A stretch of 32,142 bases of DNA from an uncultured Prevotella sp. (GTDB lineage: Bacteria > Bacteroidota > Bacteroidia > Bacteroidales > Bacteroidaceae): the NCBI GenBank assembly GCA_945834405.1, contig CAMAHD010000017.1:1-32142 (forward strand). Reading direction: 5' to 3'. The notes under the pieces were generated by a model. The model did no database searches. It was not told the DNA's origin and was given only the letters and a program-made list of their open reading frames with translations. Positions 15,832-23,504 of the stretch are shown one piece after another (the first letter of the stretch is position 1; each line of letters begins with the position of its first letter). The translations under genes were made by a program, and so were the position numbers.

Positions 15832-16242
15832 TCAGTTCTCTCTCAGCAGCATAACCTCATCCTTCACCTGATCGGGCAACTCAATGCCTCTCAGATTCAG
15901 GCTGCGACACCACGCTGCTACTTCTTCCTGTCGCATGGTTTCAAACACCTGTCTGAACTGTTCTGCCTCGTCGTCACTATAATCGCACGACGGACGGCGA
16001 GCATAAACATCCAGTTCTTCATCATCAAAATATTCAATGTCGCGCACCGCAGCCTCCAGCATACAGTCCTGCTCACATTTGCTGTTCTCACCCGTACATG
16101 TGGAGCAGTCAGAACCTGCGGTCACTACCGCATCTTCCACGTCAAACTCCTTGTCTGAACGACGGGACAACAAATCTGCCAGCTTCACACCCACTGCGGT
16201 AAGGAGCCCCAAGAAAGCGATTGCCACTATCAGCCACTCCAT
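15832..16242 (-). CDS. Small membrane-anchored Cys-rich acidic protein of unknown function
   Basis: I do not recognise a named family for this 136-residue protein. Residues 1-22 form one transmembrane segment (MEWLIVAIAFLGLLTAVGVKL) followed by two Arg, which predicts a cytoplasmic C-terminal domain. A Cys cluster CSTCTGENSKCEQDC (spacing C-x2-C-x6-C-x3-C) lies at about 45-60. The remainder is acidic, with DVEDAV, YFDDEELDVY and DYSDDEAEQF stretches and two further Cys. The N-terminus recalls FeoB-associated Cys-rich membrane proteins, but this one is much longer. Translation starts at a TGATG junction with aroA, sharing one base, and the metal permease follows 5 bp later. Context and Cys spacing suggest metal or Fe-S binding, which is inference. 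Confidence 0.8.
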   Translation of the reverse strand: MEWLIVAIAFLGLLTAVGVKLADLLSRRSDKEFDVEDAVVTAGSDCSTCTGENSKCEQDCMLEAAVRDIEYFDDEELDVYARRPSCDYSDDEAEQFRQVFETMRQEEVAAWCRSLNLRGIELPDQVKDEVMLLREN

Positions 16243-17534
16243 CAGGCTTTCTCTTGCTGGGGGTTAGACAATGCTACCTGGAACACTTCTTCCCAGAAAT
16301 GGGGATAGGATTTGCGAACCACTCGCGGATTGTTGATCACCAACCCTGGGAAAAGTATGGCTGCCGGTGCAAACGACATGGCCATACGGTGATCTTCGTA
16401 AGTATCTATGGCAGGATTTTTGTCCACAGGACAGCGTTCTCCCTCCCAATGCAATTCACTGTCGTTTTTGCTTGTCACTACAAATCCCAATTTGCGCAAT
16501 TCTGTCTTTAATGCTTCTATACGGTCAGTTTCCTTGATTTTCAGCGACTGCAGACCCGTCAAGTGGAAGTGGGTGCCCAGCAGGGCGCATGTCACCACAA
16601 TGGTCTGTGCCAGGTCTGGGCAGTTGACGAAATCATAATGGAAACAGTCTACCGGCTTGCCTTCCTTGCGCAGCTTCAGGCTTCCGTCATTCTTGAACGT
16701 GGCAGAGACACCAAGCGACCGGAAGATATCCTTCACTACCGCATCTCCCTGCATACTCTCCTGCCACAATCCCCGGAGCGTCACCTCTGCATCGGTATCT
16801 CCACTGACAGCCACCATTTCGAACCAATAAGAGGATGCACTCCAGTCACTCTCCACGTCATACTCTCTTGGCACATATCCCGTGGGCTCTACTCCTATCT
16901 CGTCCTCGGCAGTCCATGCGGCAAGCGCTCCGAAATCAGCCATCATCTTCAAGGTCATATTGATATATGGACGCGAGATGATGTCTCCGGTCAGATGCAA
17001 GGTCAAGCCTTGACGTAACTTCGGTGCTATCATCAGCAAGGCCGAGATGAACTGCGAACTGACATTGCCACGCATCTCCACCCTGCCGCCACGCAATGTG
17101 CAACCGTTAATCCTCAATGGCGGGAATCCTTCCTGCTGCATATAGCTGATGTCGGCTCCCATATCCTGCAAGGCTTGCACCAAAGGAGCTATGGGACGCT
17201 GCAACATACGGGCACTGCCCGTGATGGTACGACATCCGGGAATCGTGGAAATATATGCGGTAAGAAAACGCATGGCAGTACCTGCAGCTCCTACATTCAC
17301 CATTTCTTCCAGATGGCTCACCGTTTGAACCATGACGGCAGAGTCATCACAATCAGAGATATGATGCACCTTGGAAACGGCTTCTTCCGGAGCCTTACCC
17401 TCATTGGCAAGGCTGCTGATAAGCAAAGCTCTATTGCTGATACTCTTGGATGATGGCAACGTCACTCCAGTCCTTAAAATGGAGGGAATATGTATTTGAA
17501 TGTTTGCAGGCAAGTCTGATTTCTGTTCCTTCAT
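16242..17534 (-). CDS. aroA: 3-phosphoshikimate 1-carboxyvinyltransferase (EPSP synthase)
   Basis: The enzyme joins phosphoenolpyruvate to shikimate-3-phosphate in aromatic amino-acid synthesis. The 430-residue protein has the SKSISNRALLI motif at 29-39 that binds both substrates. NVGAAGTAMRFLTAY follows, then RPIAPLVQAL, SSQFISALLMIAP, ETDRIEALKTEL and YEDHRMAMSFAPAAI. These cover both inside-out alpha/beta domains in the usual order. The start ATG at 17534 is about 105 nt downstream of a well-formed promoter. aroA heads a minus-strand operon that continues through the Cys-rich protein, the metal permease, porW, porX and tsaE. The functional link between these genes is not obvious. Confidence 0.97.
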   Translation of the reverse strand: MKEQKSDLPANIQIHIPSILRTGVTLPSSKSISNRALLISSLANEGKAPEEAVSKVHHISDCDDSAVMVQTVSHLEEMVNVGAAGTAMRFLTAYISTIPGCRTITGSARMLQRPIAPLVQALQDMGADISYMQQEGFPPLRINGCTLRGGRVEMRGNVSSQFISALLMIAPKLRQGLTLHLTGDIISRPYINMTLKMMADFGALAAWTAEDEIGVEPTGYVPREYDVESDWSASSYWFEMVAVSGDTDAEVTLRGLWQESMQGDAVVKDIFRSLGVSATFKNDGSLKLRKEGKPVDCFHYDFVNCPDLAQTIVVTCALLGTHFHLTGLQSLKIKETDRIEALKTELRKLGFVVTSKNDSELHWEGERCPVDKNPAIDTYEDHRMAMSFAPAAILFPGLVINNPRVVRKSYPHFWEEVFQVALSNPQQEKA

Positions 17535-17642
17535 GGGATGTTTTTTAATATTCGTTACTCAAATCTCCTATTTCTTCCTTTCTCGGCTTCCGATTGTCAA
17601 GTATATATAAATAGGTGGTGCCGACAGGCAGCTTAGTTGTTG

Positions 17643-17673
17643 CAAAGGTACTCCAATCGGTTGAAATAGCAAA
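17643..17673 (-). promoter_or_regulatory. Promoter of the aroA-porW-porX-tsaE operon
   Basis: On the minus strand, -33 TTTG (17673-17670) and -7 TACCTTTG (17650-17643) are separated by 19 nt. Predicted transcription start is near 17639, giving a leader of about 105 nt. It is back to back with the promoter of the SLC13 gene, about 40 bp away. Confidence 0.7.
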
Positions 17674-17710
17674 AGAAAAACTGCTTTTTATAGTGTTTTA
17701 AGAAATTCTT

Positions 17711-17742
17711 TTTGGCTTGTTCGCAGATTAAGACTAACTTTG
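17711..17742 (+). promoter_or_regulatory. Promoter of the SLC13 permease gene; predicted leaderless mRNA
   Basis: A -33 TTTG (17711-17714) and -7 TAACTTTG (17735-17742) are spaced by 20 nt. The ATG of the permease begins at 17747, only 4 nt after the -7 box, about where transcription should begin. The mRNA would have little or no 5' leader. Confidence 0.65.
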
Positions 17743-17746
17743 TCAC

Positions 17747-19570
17747 ATGCTAATCACGATATCCATACTTGCAGTCACCATCATCATGTTTGTCATCGGC
17801 AAGATTCGTGCCGATGTGGTGGCTCTGTGTTCACTGACGTTGCTTATATTCCTCGGAATCCTCACTCCCAGCGAGGCTCTGGCAGGATTTTCCAGTCCCG
17901 TCATCATCATGATGGTAGGCTTGTTTGTGGTTGGAGGTGCCATCCTGCAAACGGGACTTGCCAAGGCTGCCAGCCAGAAAATCATGAAGATGGCAGGCAA
18001 CAACGACACCCGTATGTTCCTCATGGTCATACTGGTGACAGCTGTCATCGGTGCCTTTGTCAGCAACACAGGAACCGTAGCACTGATGATGCCCATCGTT
18101 GTTTCCTTAGCGACACAGAGCAAGAAAAATGTATCAACGCTGCTCATGCCCCTTGCCTTTGCCAGCAGCATGGGCGGTATGCTCACCCTCATCGGCACGC
18201 CCCCCAACTTAGTGATTGACGAGGCGCTTCGCGAACAAGGTTTTCAAGGTCTTAGCTTCTTCTCTTTCTTTCCCGTAGGCGTGGTTTGTCTGATAGTAGG
18301 TATAGCTGTCATGCTGCCTCTCAGCCGGCTTTTCCTGCAGAAGAAGCACCAAAAAGCGGAACGGAGAGGAAAGACCCTGGAACAGTTGGTAAACGAATAC
18401 CGTATCGTTCACGACGTAGAGGCTTTCAGAGTTGACGACCGTAGCGGAGTGGTTGGCCTGAGCATTGCCGATTTAAACCTTCGTGTCAAGTATGGCATCA
18501 ACATCGTGGAAATCAGAACAGATGTATCCAAGCACAAAGGACTCATCAGGAACGTTACTCAAGATCTGCCCTCACTGAAAAGGAAGCTGGAGGCAGGAGA
18601 CATTCTCTATCTGCAGGGTGACAAGAAAGCCATTGATACCTTTGTCATGCAAATGAGCCTCTACAGGATAGAAGGAGCAGAAATGGAGTTTTTCGACTTG
18701 GGCGTAGCCGAGATCGTAGTGATGCCCCAGTCGAGGCTGGTAGGCACCCTCTTGAGAGACTCCCGGTTCAGAGAGCAATATAACGTGAATATTCTGGGTA
18801 TCAAACGTGGCAAGGATTATATCACAGACCAACTTCCTGAAGAAAAGCTTCATGCAGGAGATACCCTGCTGATACAAGGAAAATGGGAGGATATCAATCG
18901 TATTGATACCGAAGAGGACGATTGGGTTCTGCTGGGACAGCCTCAGGAGATGGCAGCCCACGTCACCCTCGACTACAAGGCTCCACTTGCCGCCTTCATC
19001 ATGCTTATGATGGTAGCCGCTATGGTGTTCGACTTTATCCCCATCGCTCCCGTCACAGCGGTGATGGCAGCAGGCTTGCTGATGGTAGTATCGGGGTGTT
19101 TCCGGAGTGTAGATGCCGCCTATAAGACCATCAACTGGGAGAGTATCGTGCTCATTGCAGCCATGATGCCCATGGCGACAGCCCTGGAAAAGACAGGAGC
19201 CTCTGCCCTGCTCAGCCATTCCTTGGTAAGCGGACTGGGTTCGATGAGTCCTATCATACTGCTCTGTGGAGTATACTTCACCACATCGCTGCTTACCATG
19301 TTCATCAGCAATACAGCCACCGCCGTACTGATGGCTCCCATCGCCATGAGTGCTGCCACCGAGATGGGACTGAGCCCCTACCCCTTCCTCTTTGCCGTCA
19401 CCCTGGGGGCAAGCATGTGCTTTGCGTCCCCCTTCTCCACACCACCCAATGCGCTGGTGATGCATGCCGGCAACTATTCCTTCAGCGACTATGTCAAGGT
19501 GGGTCTGCCACTGCAGATTATCATGGGCATCGTCATGACTTTCGTGCTGCCTCTGCTTTTCCCGTTTTAA
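17747..19570 (+). CDS. SLC13/DASS-type anion permease with two TrkA-C (RCK_C) domains
   Basis: The 607-residue inner-membrane protein belongs to the SLC13 (divalent anion:Na+ symporter) family in the form with two cytosolic regulatory domains between membrane halves. The first half holds FSSPVIIMMVGLFVVGGAIL, the motif SNTGTVALMMPI and GTPPNLVID. The second half repeats the pattern with SNTATAVLMAPIAMSA and FSTPPNALVM. Residues about 210-395 contain two RCK_C modules (VVGLSIADLNLRVKYGINIVEI…LEAGDILYLQG and LVGTLLRDSRFREQYNVNILGI…LHAGDTLLIQG). The N-terminus LAVTIIMFVIGKIRADVVAL is typical, supporting the ATG at 17747. Substrates in the family include sulfate, dicarboxylates and phosphate; which applies here cannot be told. 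Its 3' end overlaps the convergent LacI-type gene by 38 bp. Confidence 0.92.
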   Translation: MLITISILAVTIIMFVIGKIRADVVALCSLTLLIFLGILTPSEALAGFSSPVIIMMVGLFVVGGAILQTGLAKAASQKIMKMAGNNDTRMFLMVILVTAVIGAFVSNTGTVALMMPIVVSLATQSKKNVSTLLMPLAFASSMGGMLTLIGTPPNLVIDEALREQGFQGLSFFSFFPVGVVCLIVGIAVMLPLSRLFLQKKHQKAERRGKTLEQLVNEYRIVHDVEAFRVDDRSGVVGLSIADLNLRVKYGINIVEIRTDVSKHKGLIRNVTQDLPSLKRKLEAGDILYLQGDKKAIDTFVMQMSLYRIEGAEMEFFDLGVAEIVVMPQSRLVGTLLRDSRFREQYNVNILGIKRGKDYITDQLPEEKLHAGDTLLIQGKWEDINRIDTEEDDWVLLGQPQEMAAHVTLDYKAPLAAFIMLMMVAAMVFDFIPIAPVTAVMAAGLLMVVSGCFRSVDAAYKTINWESIVLIAAMMPMATALEKTGASALLSHSLVSGLGSMSPIILLCGVYFTTSLLTMFISNTATAVLMAPIAMSAATEMGLSPYPFLFAVTLGASMCFASPFSTPPNALVMHAGNYSFSDYVKVGLPLQIIMGIVMTFVLPLLFPF

Positions 19571-20579
19571 TGGAAGTGTCGCGTATCACCAGCTTCTGTG
19601 GCACAATCTTCTTGTAGATGGTCTTGTCGCCTCCCACAGCTTTCAGCAATAAGCTGCAAGCCGTCTGCCCCATCAGCTTCGACTGGTCGACGATGGCCGA
19701 AAGGCGTGGCGTAACATATGCAGCGTGGGCATCGTCAGTAAAGCCGATGATGGCTACATCTTCGGGAATATTCAGTCCCATATCTTTCACGGCAGTAAAA
19801 GCAGCAAAGGTGATGATATCGTTAAACGCAAGAATGGCATCGGGTCTGTTGGGTTTCTGCAGTAAGGTTGTTGTATTTTTCAGAGCCACATCATAGTCGA
19901 TGATATCACATGACACCAATTCCCTGTCGATAGGAATCTTGTTTTCGCGTAATGCTTCGAGGTAGCCGTGCTTTCTTCTGCGAACCATGTCCAGATGGTT
20001 AGGTCCACCGATAAAGGCTATGCGCTTGCTGCCATGATCAATAAGATGTTGGGTAGCCAGTTGAGCTGCCTCGTCACCATTGGCCGTGACTGACGAGAAT
20101 TTATCAGTCATGTATGTACGTCCAAAGAAAACCAGCGGTATACCCATCTTCGCTATTTCTTCGTAATGGGCATAGTCTGTGGTGCTCTGAGCAAGACATG
20201 CGATGATACCTTCGACATGCATGCTGATAAAATTGTCGATGGCTTTAGCTTCGGCATTGAAGTCCTCGTGACTGTTGGCGCTGATGACCGAATATCCCGA
20301 CTTGGTAGCTTCCTCCTCGATGCCGTCGAGCACGGCAGCATAATAATGAGTAAGCAGATTGGGAACCACCACACCGATAATCTTGGGTGCATCCTTGCGG
20401 AGCCCCTGAGCAAAGGGATTAGGCCGATAGTTTAACTTCTGCGCCAAATCCTTCACTTTCTCCTGCATATCCTTTCCAATCTCCGGACTGTTGCGCAACG
20501 CTCTGCTCACAGTAGCAATGCTCACGCCCAGTTCCTTGGCTAAATCTTTCAATGATGTACGATGCTTGTTTGCAGACAT
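19533..20579 (-). CDS. LacI/GalR-family transcriptional regulator
   Basis: The 348-residue repressor-type protein has an N-terminal LacI helix-turn-helix (TSLKDLAKELGVSIATVSRALRNSPEIG). The hinge follows (LNYRPNPFAQGLRKDAPKIIGVVVPN), then a periplasmic-binding-protein-like sugar-sensing domain. That domain shows GIIACLAQST, RIAFIGGPNH, DAILAFNDIITFAAFTAVKDMGLNIPEDVAIIGFTD and PRLSAIVDQSKLMG. The frame extends upstream to 20654, but the added 25 residues do not fit the family and the ATG at 20579 places the HTH at the usual position. The promoter at 20711-20742 gives a leader of about 130 nt. A near-palindrome in that promoter suggests autoregulation. The last 38 bp overlap the end of the convergent permease gene. 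Which sugar it senses and which genes it controls are unknown. Confidence 0.93.
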   Translation of the reverse strand: MSANKHRTSLKDLAKELGVSIATVSRALRNSPEIGKDMQEKVKDLAQKLNYRPNPFAQGLRKDAPKIIGVVVPNLLTHYYAAVLDGIEEEATKSGYSVISANSHEDFNAEAKAIDNFISMHVEGIIACLAQSTTDYAHYEEIAKMGIPLVFFGRTYMTDKFSSVTANGDEAAQLATQHLIDHGSKRIAFIGGPNHLDMVRRRKHGYLEALRENKIPIDRELVSCDIIDYDVALKNTTTLLQKPNRPDAILAFNDIITFAAFTAVKDMGLNIPEDVAIIGFTDDAHAAYVTPRLSAIVDQSKLMGQTACSLLLKAVGGDKTIYKKIVPQKLVIRDTSIKTGKAEAARKS

Positions 20580-20710
20580 AGTTAATGAGATGTTTTTCGT
20601 TTGTTCTTTAAATAGTATTGATAATAAGTGTTGCGTGTGCTGTATCCTCCCCAAAGGAAGGTTTGCGGCTTTTCATGACACTTTTCTGCTATTATTCATC
20701 TTAGGCATTG

Positions 20711-20742
20711 CAAAAATAAGAAAAAAAAGCCGAAACCGCAAA
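20711..20742 (-). promoter_or_regulatory. Promoter of the LacI-family gene
   Basis: The minus strand has -33 TTTG (20742-20739) and -7 TATTTTTG (20718-20711) with a 20-nt spacer. Predicted start is near 20707, about 128 nt before the chosen ATG. The -33 box lies within the palindrome at 20737-20750. Confidence 0.65.
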
Positions 20743-20750
20743 CGTTTACG
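20737..20750. promoter_or_regulatory. Candidate LacI-family operator
   Basis: CGCAAACGTTTACG is palindromic at 12 of 14 positions around a central CG, with the core AAACGTTT. A central CpG with A/T-rich flanks is typical of LacI/GalR-family operators. It covers the -33 box of the adjacent regulator gene, so binding would block its own promoter. Confidence 0.55.
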
Positions 20751-20806
20751 TATTATTTTCTCCAATTTGGTAGCAAATCTATACATTTTTATCCGTATCT
20801 TTGCAT

Positions 20807-20893
20807 CGAAATTAGAATGAGTAATGAATAGTTGATAATAAGTTAGTTAGAAAACAAAAAGCAAGGCCGTCGGGAGACACCCTTGCTTTTTTT
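20807..20893 (+). ncRNA. Candidate short RNA ending in an intrinsic terminator
   Basis: A -7 box TATCTTTG at 20796-20803 is followed by about 50 nt with no usable reading frame and then a strong terminator. This would yield a transcript of about 85-90 nt. The -33 box is poor: the nearest TTTG, at 20766-20769, is 26 nt away. The hairpin can also be explained as the terminator of the minus-strand operon ending at 20951. I do not recognise a known RNA family. Confidence 0.3.
20856..20893. terminator. Bidirectional intrinsic terminator
   Basis: The arms AAAAAGCAAGG (20856-20866) and CCTTGCTTTTT (20881-20891) form a perfect 11-bp stem with a 14-nt loop. The plus strand continues with a run of seven T. 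The minus strand reads TTTTTGTTTT after its arm. It lies about 60 nt beyond the end of the minus-strand inositol-lipid operon. Confidence 0.85.
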
Positions 20894-20950
20894 ATTTTTT
20901 CATGTGTCACCAAGCATCGGATTAGTCGCTAAGTGATGGGGAAAAACAAT

Positions 20951-21157
20951 TTATATGTAATAGTCAGATGCGTCAATGAGTCCGGCACGTAGGGCATATT
21001 TGGTGGCTTCGTGAATCGTGTTGACCCCCAATTTACGGAAAATGTTCTTGCGGTGCGTATTGACAGTATGGAAACTGGAGAAACGCTTTTCAGCAATCTC
21101 CCTGGTGGTGAGTCCCATGGCAATATCTTGGGGATCGGAAATGTATATATTCATCAT
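20951..21157 (-). CDS. Short LuxR-type HTH protein, probably a truncated remnant
   Basis: The frame encodes about 69 residues that match only the C-terminal part of a LuxR/NarL helix-turn-helix. GLTTREIAEKRFSSFHTVNTHRKNIFRKLGVNTIHEATKYALRAGLI is clear and lies in normal family order. The first helix, usually LSxREKEVLRLIA, is reduced to ISDPQDIA, and no receiver or sensor domain precedes it. The ATG at 21157 (or 21154) follows the stop of the DUF5686 gene by only 4 nt, so it can be co-translated. The frame is open further upstream to 21211, inside the DUF5686 gene. It is either a decayed response-regulator fragment or a minimal DNA-binding protein; the missing helix makes decay more likely. 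Confidence 0.6.
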   Translation of the reverse strand: MMNIYISDPQDIAMGLTTREIAEKRFSSFHTVNTHRKNIFRKLGVNTIHEATKYALRAGLIDASDYYI

Positions 21158-21161
21158 TGTG

Positions 21162-23504
21162 TTAAAACTTGAGTGAGAAACGGACACGAACACCTTGTTT
21201 TGAGCCTTCATTCGACTGGATGTAACTCAAGCGCCTTACATATTCAACGTGAAAAAAGCGGAAAATATTGTGTAAACCCATTGACATTTCAAGATATGGG
21301 CGTGACGACTGCATCGGATGACAAGCAACAGGAAGGGACACATCGGCATTGCAGGAAGACAAGGAACCCCACATGGCTCTCAAAGCCAGTGCTTCTCTCC
21401 AACGCAGATGACGCAGGAACGGAATACGGTTGAGCAACTTGCCATTCATGTCCCAGGCAAGCTCTCCCATCAGGAAACGGTCTGCAATGAGTTCCATGTC
21501 ACCCAAGAGCGCAAAAGCTCCGGGACTGGACACATACGACAGACTTGCTGGCGGCAGAGGCAAGAGCTGGAAGGGGGTCTTGTTCCACAACAGCACTCCC
21601 CTTGCATAGAGGTCCACCATACCCCAACTGTTCAGGTGACAACGGCGGAAAGCCTCTGCCTCTGTCTTGTTCCAGTGGCATTGCGAACCGAGCACACCTT
21701 GCAATCCCACCGTGTGGGCAATGGCGAGCACAGGTGCATCCTTGTTGAGCCATCGTCTGCCTGTCTTTCCCACAAGGACCTTCTCCTTAGGTGCATAACG
21801 TAGAGCGAGAGTCAGGGAGGTCGTACGCAGACTGTTTTCTGCCACTCCCAGCCATTCCCCCGGATGTATTACCGACAGGCGCTGGGTTTGGAAGGCCAGC
21901 GTGGTTCCAAGCCCCCATTTCTCTTCCCTTCCGAGGGATAGCGTCTGCCGTTCAACTCCCTGATAGCGCATGGAGCGGTACCACTTGAGCATCGTGGTGA
22001 TGTCATCCTGTTCCTGAAAAGCTGATGGTCTAAGCCATAAGTTGCGGGAACTCTCTGCCGGTGCAGAGAGAGCAGAGGTAGAGGAGAAGGATACGTAACG
22101 GAACGGGAACTCATCCCTGTGGTACTTCTTCTTGTTCAAGGAAAAAGTAAACGTGGCACGGTAATAGTTTTCGCGACTGTGGAAACCACGGGCGTAAAAC
22201 CCATCCAGAAAGAGTTGGGGATGCAGCAGAGCCGTAGTCTGCGCCCCTACTTGCAGCCGCAAGCCATCAATACGATTGGCAGTAAGCATACTAGTCAGCG
22301 GACCGATATCAACGAGATTGGGATGTTTCTCTCCACCTGTTTCGATGTATTTTTCTGCAATCCAGGATGCAGCATGGCGCAAAAAGCCAAGGGACGACTC
22401 CCTGCGTATATCATCCATAAATCGGTCCATGCGACGTTCTCCGGAAGTCAGTTCCAACGGTCGCATCCGATTCCACCAGTCCTCACTGCGGGTAGTTGCT
22501 GCGTCATCCGTCATCTTTCGGCTGTAACAGCTGTCTGCCTGCTGCACAAAAGAGTAGCCCTGCAGGCGCGTATTGCGGACGATGAGGGCACGTTGCAGGA
22601 AACGGAAAAGCATCAGTTCGATAGCCATGTCGTCCTGTACCAGCATCCACGCACCTTGAGGTCCCACACGGTCAAACTCCTGCAATACCAGCATCTGTTC
22701 AACAAAGTTGACCCCAGTAGGGATAGGCAACGACAACTCACAGCGTCTCAGCTGCCAGGAGCCATCCATCATCACATACAGCAATCCCGTGAAACCGAAG
22801 TCATACTGATTGGCAGGATGGAAGTAAATCTGATAACAGCTGTCTGTGCCAATGGTGAGCGTATCAGCCATGGTATAATGGTAAAAGGCGATAGCATCAT
22901 CGGCAATGGGAGATGCAAAGGTATGCTGCAGAAGGCGGATGCTTTCATCGTACACATCCACGTCAGTGAAGAAGTCGCGCAAGGTGGCTGTCAGCCGTTC
23001 TCCTGTAGTAAAGAGCGAACCTATGCCGCTCGAACGCTCTGCTTCGGTATGCCACGTTTCCGTCTCGGGGCTGCGCCGCCAATACCGCCACTCCAGCGTC
23101 TCCGAAAGAGCCAGCGGCATGATGAGCCTTCCATTGTAGGTACAAGGCTCCACCTGTTGCAAGGCACCGGGCAGACGAGCGAGGAAACCCTGACGCAGGT
23201 CTTCCGGACGCACATCGTTGGCAGACAGCGTGAGCTTGCGATAGCGTCTGTAGCGGCAGTAAGGCTGGTTGTCAGCCCTACCCTTGCTCTTATTGGCTAT
23301 CACCTGCCGCATCACCTCCACCGCCGGATTGTTCTTCCTGCTGTAATGTTTGCGCTGGGTAGCCACCACAACCTCGCGGATAGCGTGGGTACGATTATAC
23401 CAGCGAGCCGTGTCCAGGCTCAACTCAGGATTGAGTTGGGCATGCACGACAGAGCTCATCGTTCCCAACCAGAGCAGCAACAGCAGACGGAGGCAGGGAT
23501 GCAT
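21162..23504 (-). CDS. DUF5686-family outer-membrane protein, short form without the N-terminal regulatory domain
   Basis: The 780-residue protein begins with a signal peptide (Leu-rich core, cleavage near VHAQ at about residue 23). It is a paralogue of the 867-residue protein at 25309-27912. Shared blocks include YSRKNNPAVEVMRQV, FFTDVDVYD, FASPIADDAIAFYHY, FLQRALIVRNTRL, VDIGPLTSMLTANRIDGLR, MNGKLLNRIPFLRHLRWRE and LHNIFRFFHVEYVRRLSY. The C-terminal half has alternating strands ending in Phe (VRFSLKF), as expected for a beta-barrel inserted by BAM. The carboxypeptidase-regulatory-like domain of the longer paralogue is absent. The sequence is richer in Arg and Trp. The gene starts at a TGATG junction with the CDP-alcohol phosphotransferase, so it is in that operon. 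Family function is unknown. Confidence 0.88.
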   Translation of the reverse strand: MHPCLRLLLLLWLGTMSSVVHAQLNPELSLDTARWYNRTHAIREVVVATQRKHYSRKNNPAVEVMRQVIANKSKGRADNQPYCRYRRYRKLTLSANDVRPEDLRQGFLARLPGALQQVEPCTYNGRLIMPLALSETLEWRYWRRSPETETWHTEAERSSGIGSLFTTGERLTATLRDFFTDVDVYDESIRLLQHTFASPIADDAIAFYHYTMADTLTIGTDSCYQIYFHPANQYDFGFTGLLYVMMDGSWQLRRCELSLPIPTGVNFVEQMLVLQEFDRVGPQGAWMLVQDDMAIELMLFRFLQRALIVRNTRLQGYSFVQQADSCYSRKMTDDAATTRSEDWWNRMRPLELTSGERRMDRFMDDIRRESSLGFLRHAASWIAEKYIETGGEKHPNLVDIGPLTSMLTANRIDGLRLQVGAQTTALLHPQLFLDGFYARGFHSRENYYRATFTFSLNKKKYHRDEFPFRYVSFSSTSALSAPAESSRNLWLRPSAFQEQDDITTMLKWYRSMRYQGVERQTLSLGREEKWGLGTTLAFQTQRLSVIHPGEWLGVAENSLRTTSLTLALRYAPKEKVLVGKTGRRWLNKDAPVLAIAHTVGLQGVLGSQCHWNKTEAEAFRRCHLNSWGMVDLYARGVLLWNKTPFQLLPLPPASLSYVSSPGAFALLGDMELIADRFLMGELAWDMNGKLLNRIPFLRHLRWREALALRAMWGSLSSCNADVSLPVACHPMQSSRPYLEMSMGLHNIFRFFHVEYVRRLSYIQSNEGSKQGVRVRFSLKF

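Larger units (their letters stand above)
20580..20950. other. 371-bp regulatory intergenic region
   Basis: The stretch contains the LacI-gene leader and promoter (minus strand), a LacI-type operator candidate, a plus-strand -7 box with a possible short transcript, and a bidirectional terminator. No coding frame is convincing: the plus strand between 20807 and 20855 is crowded with stop codons. Confidence 0.7.
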
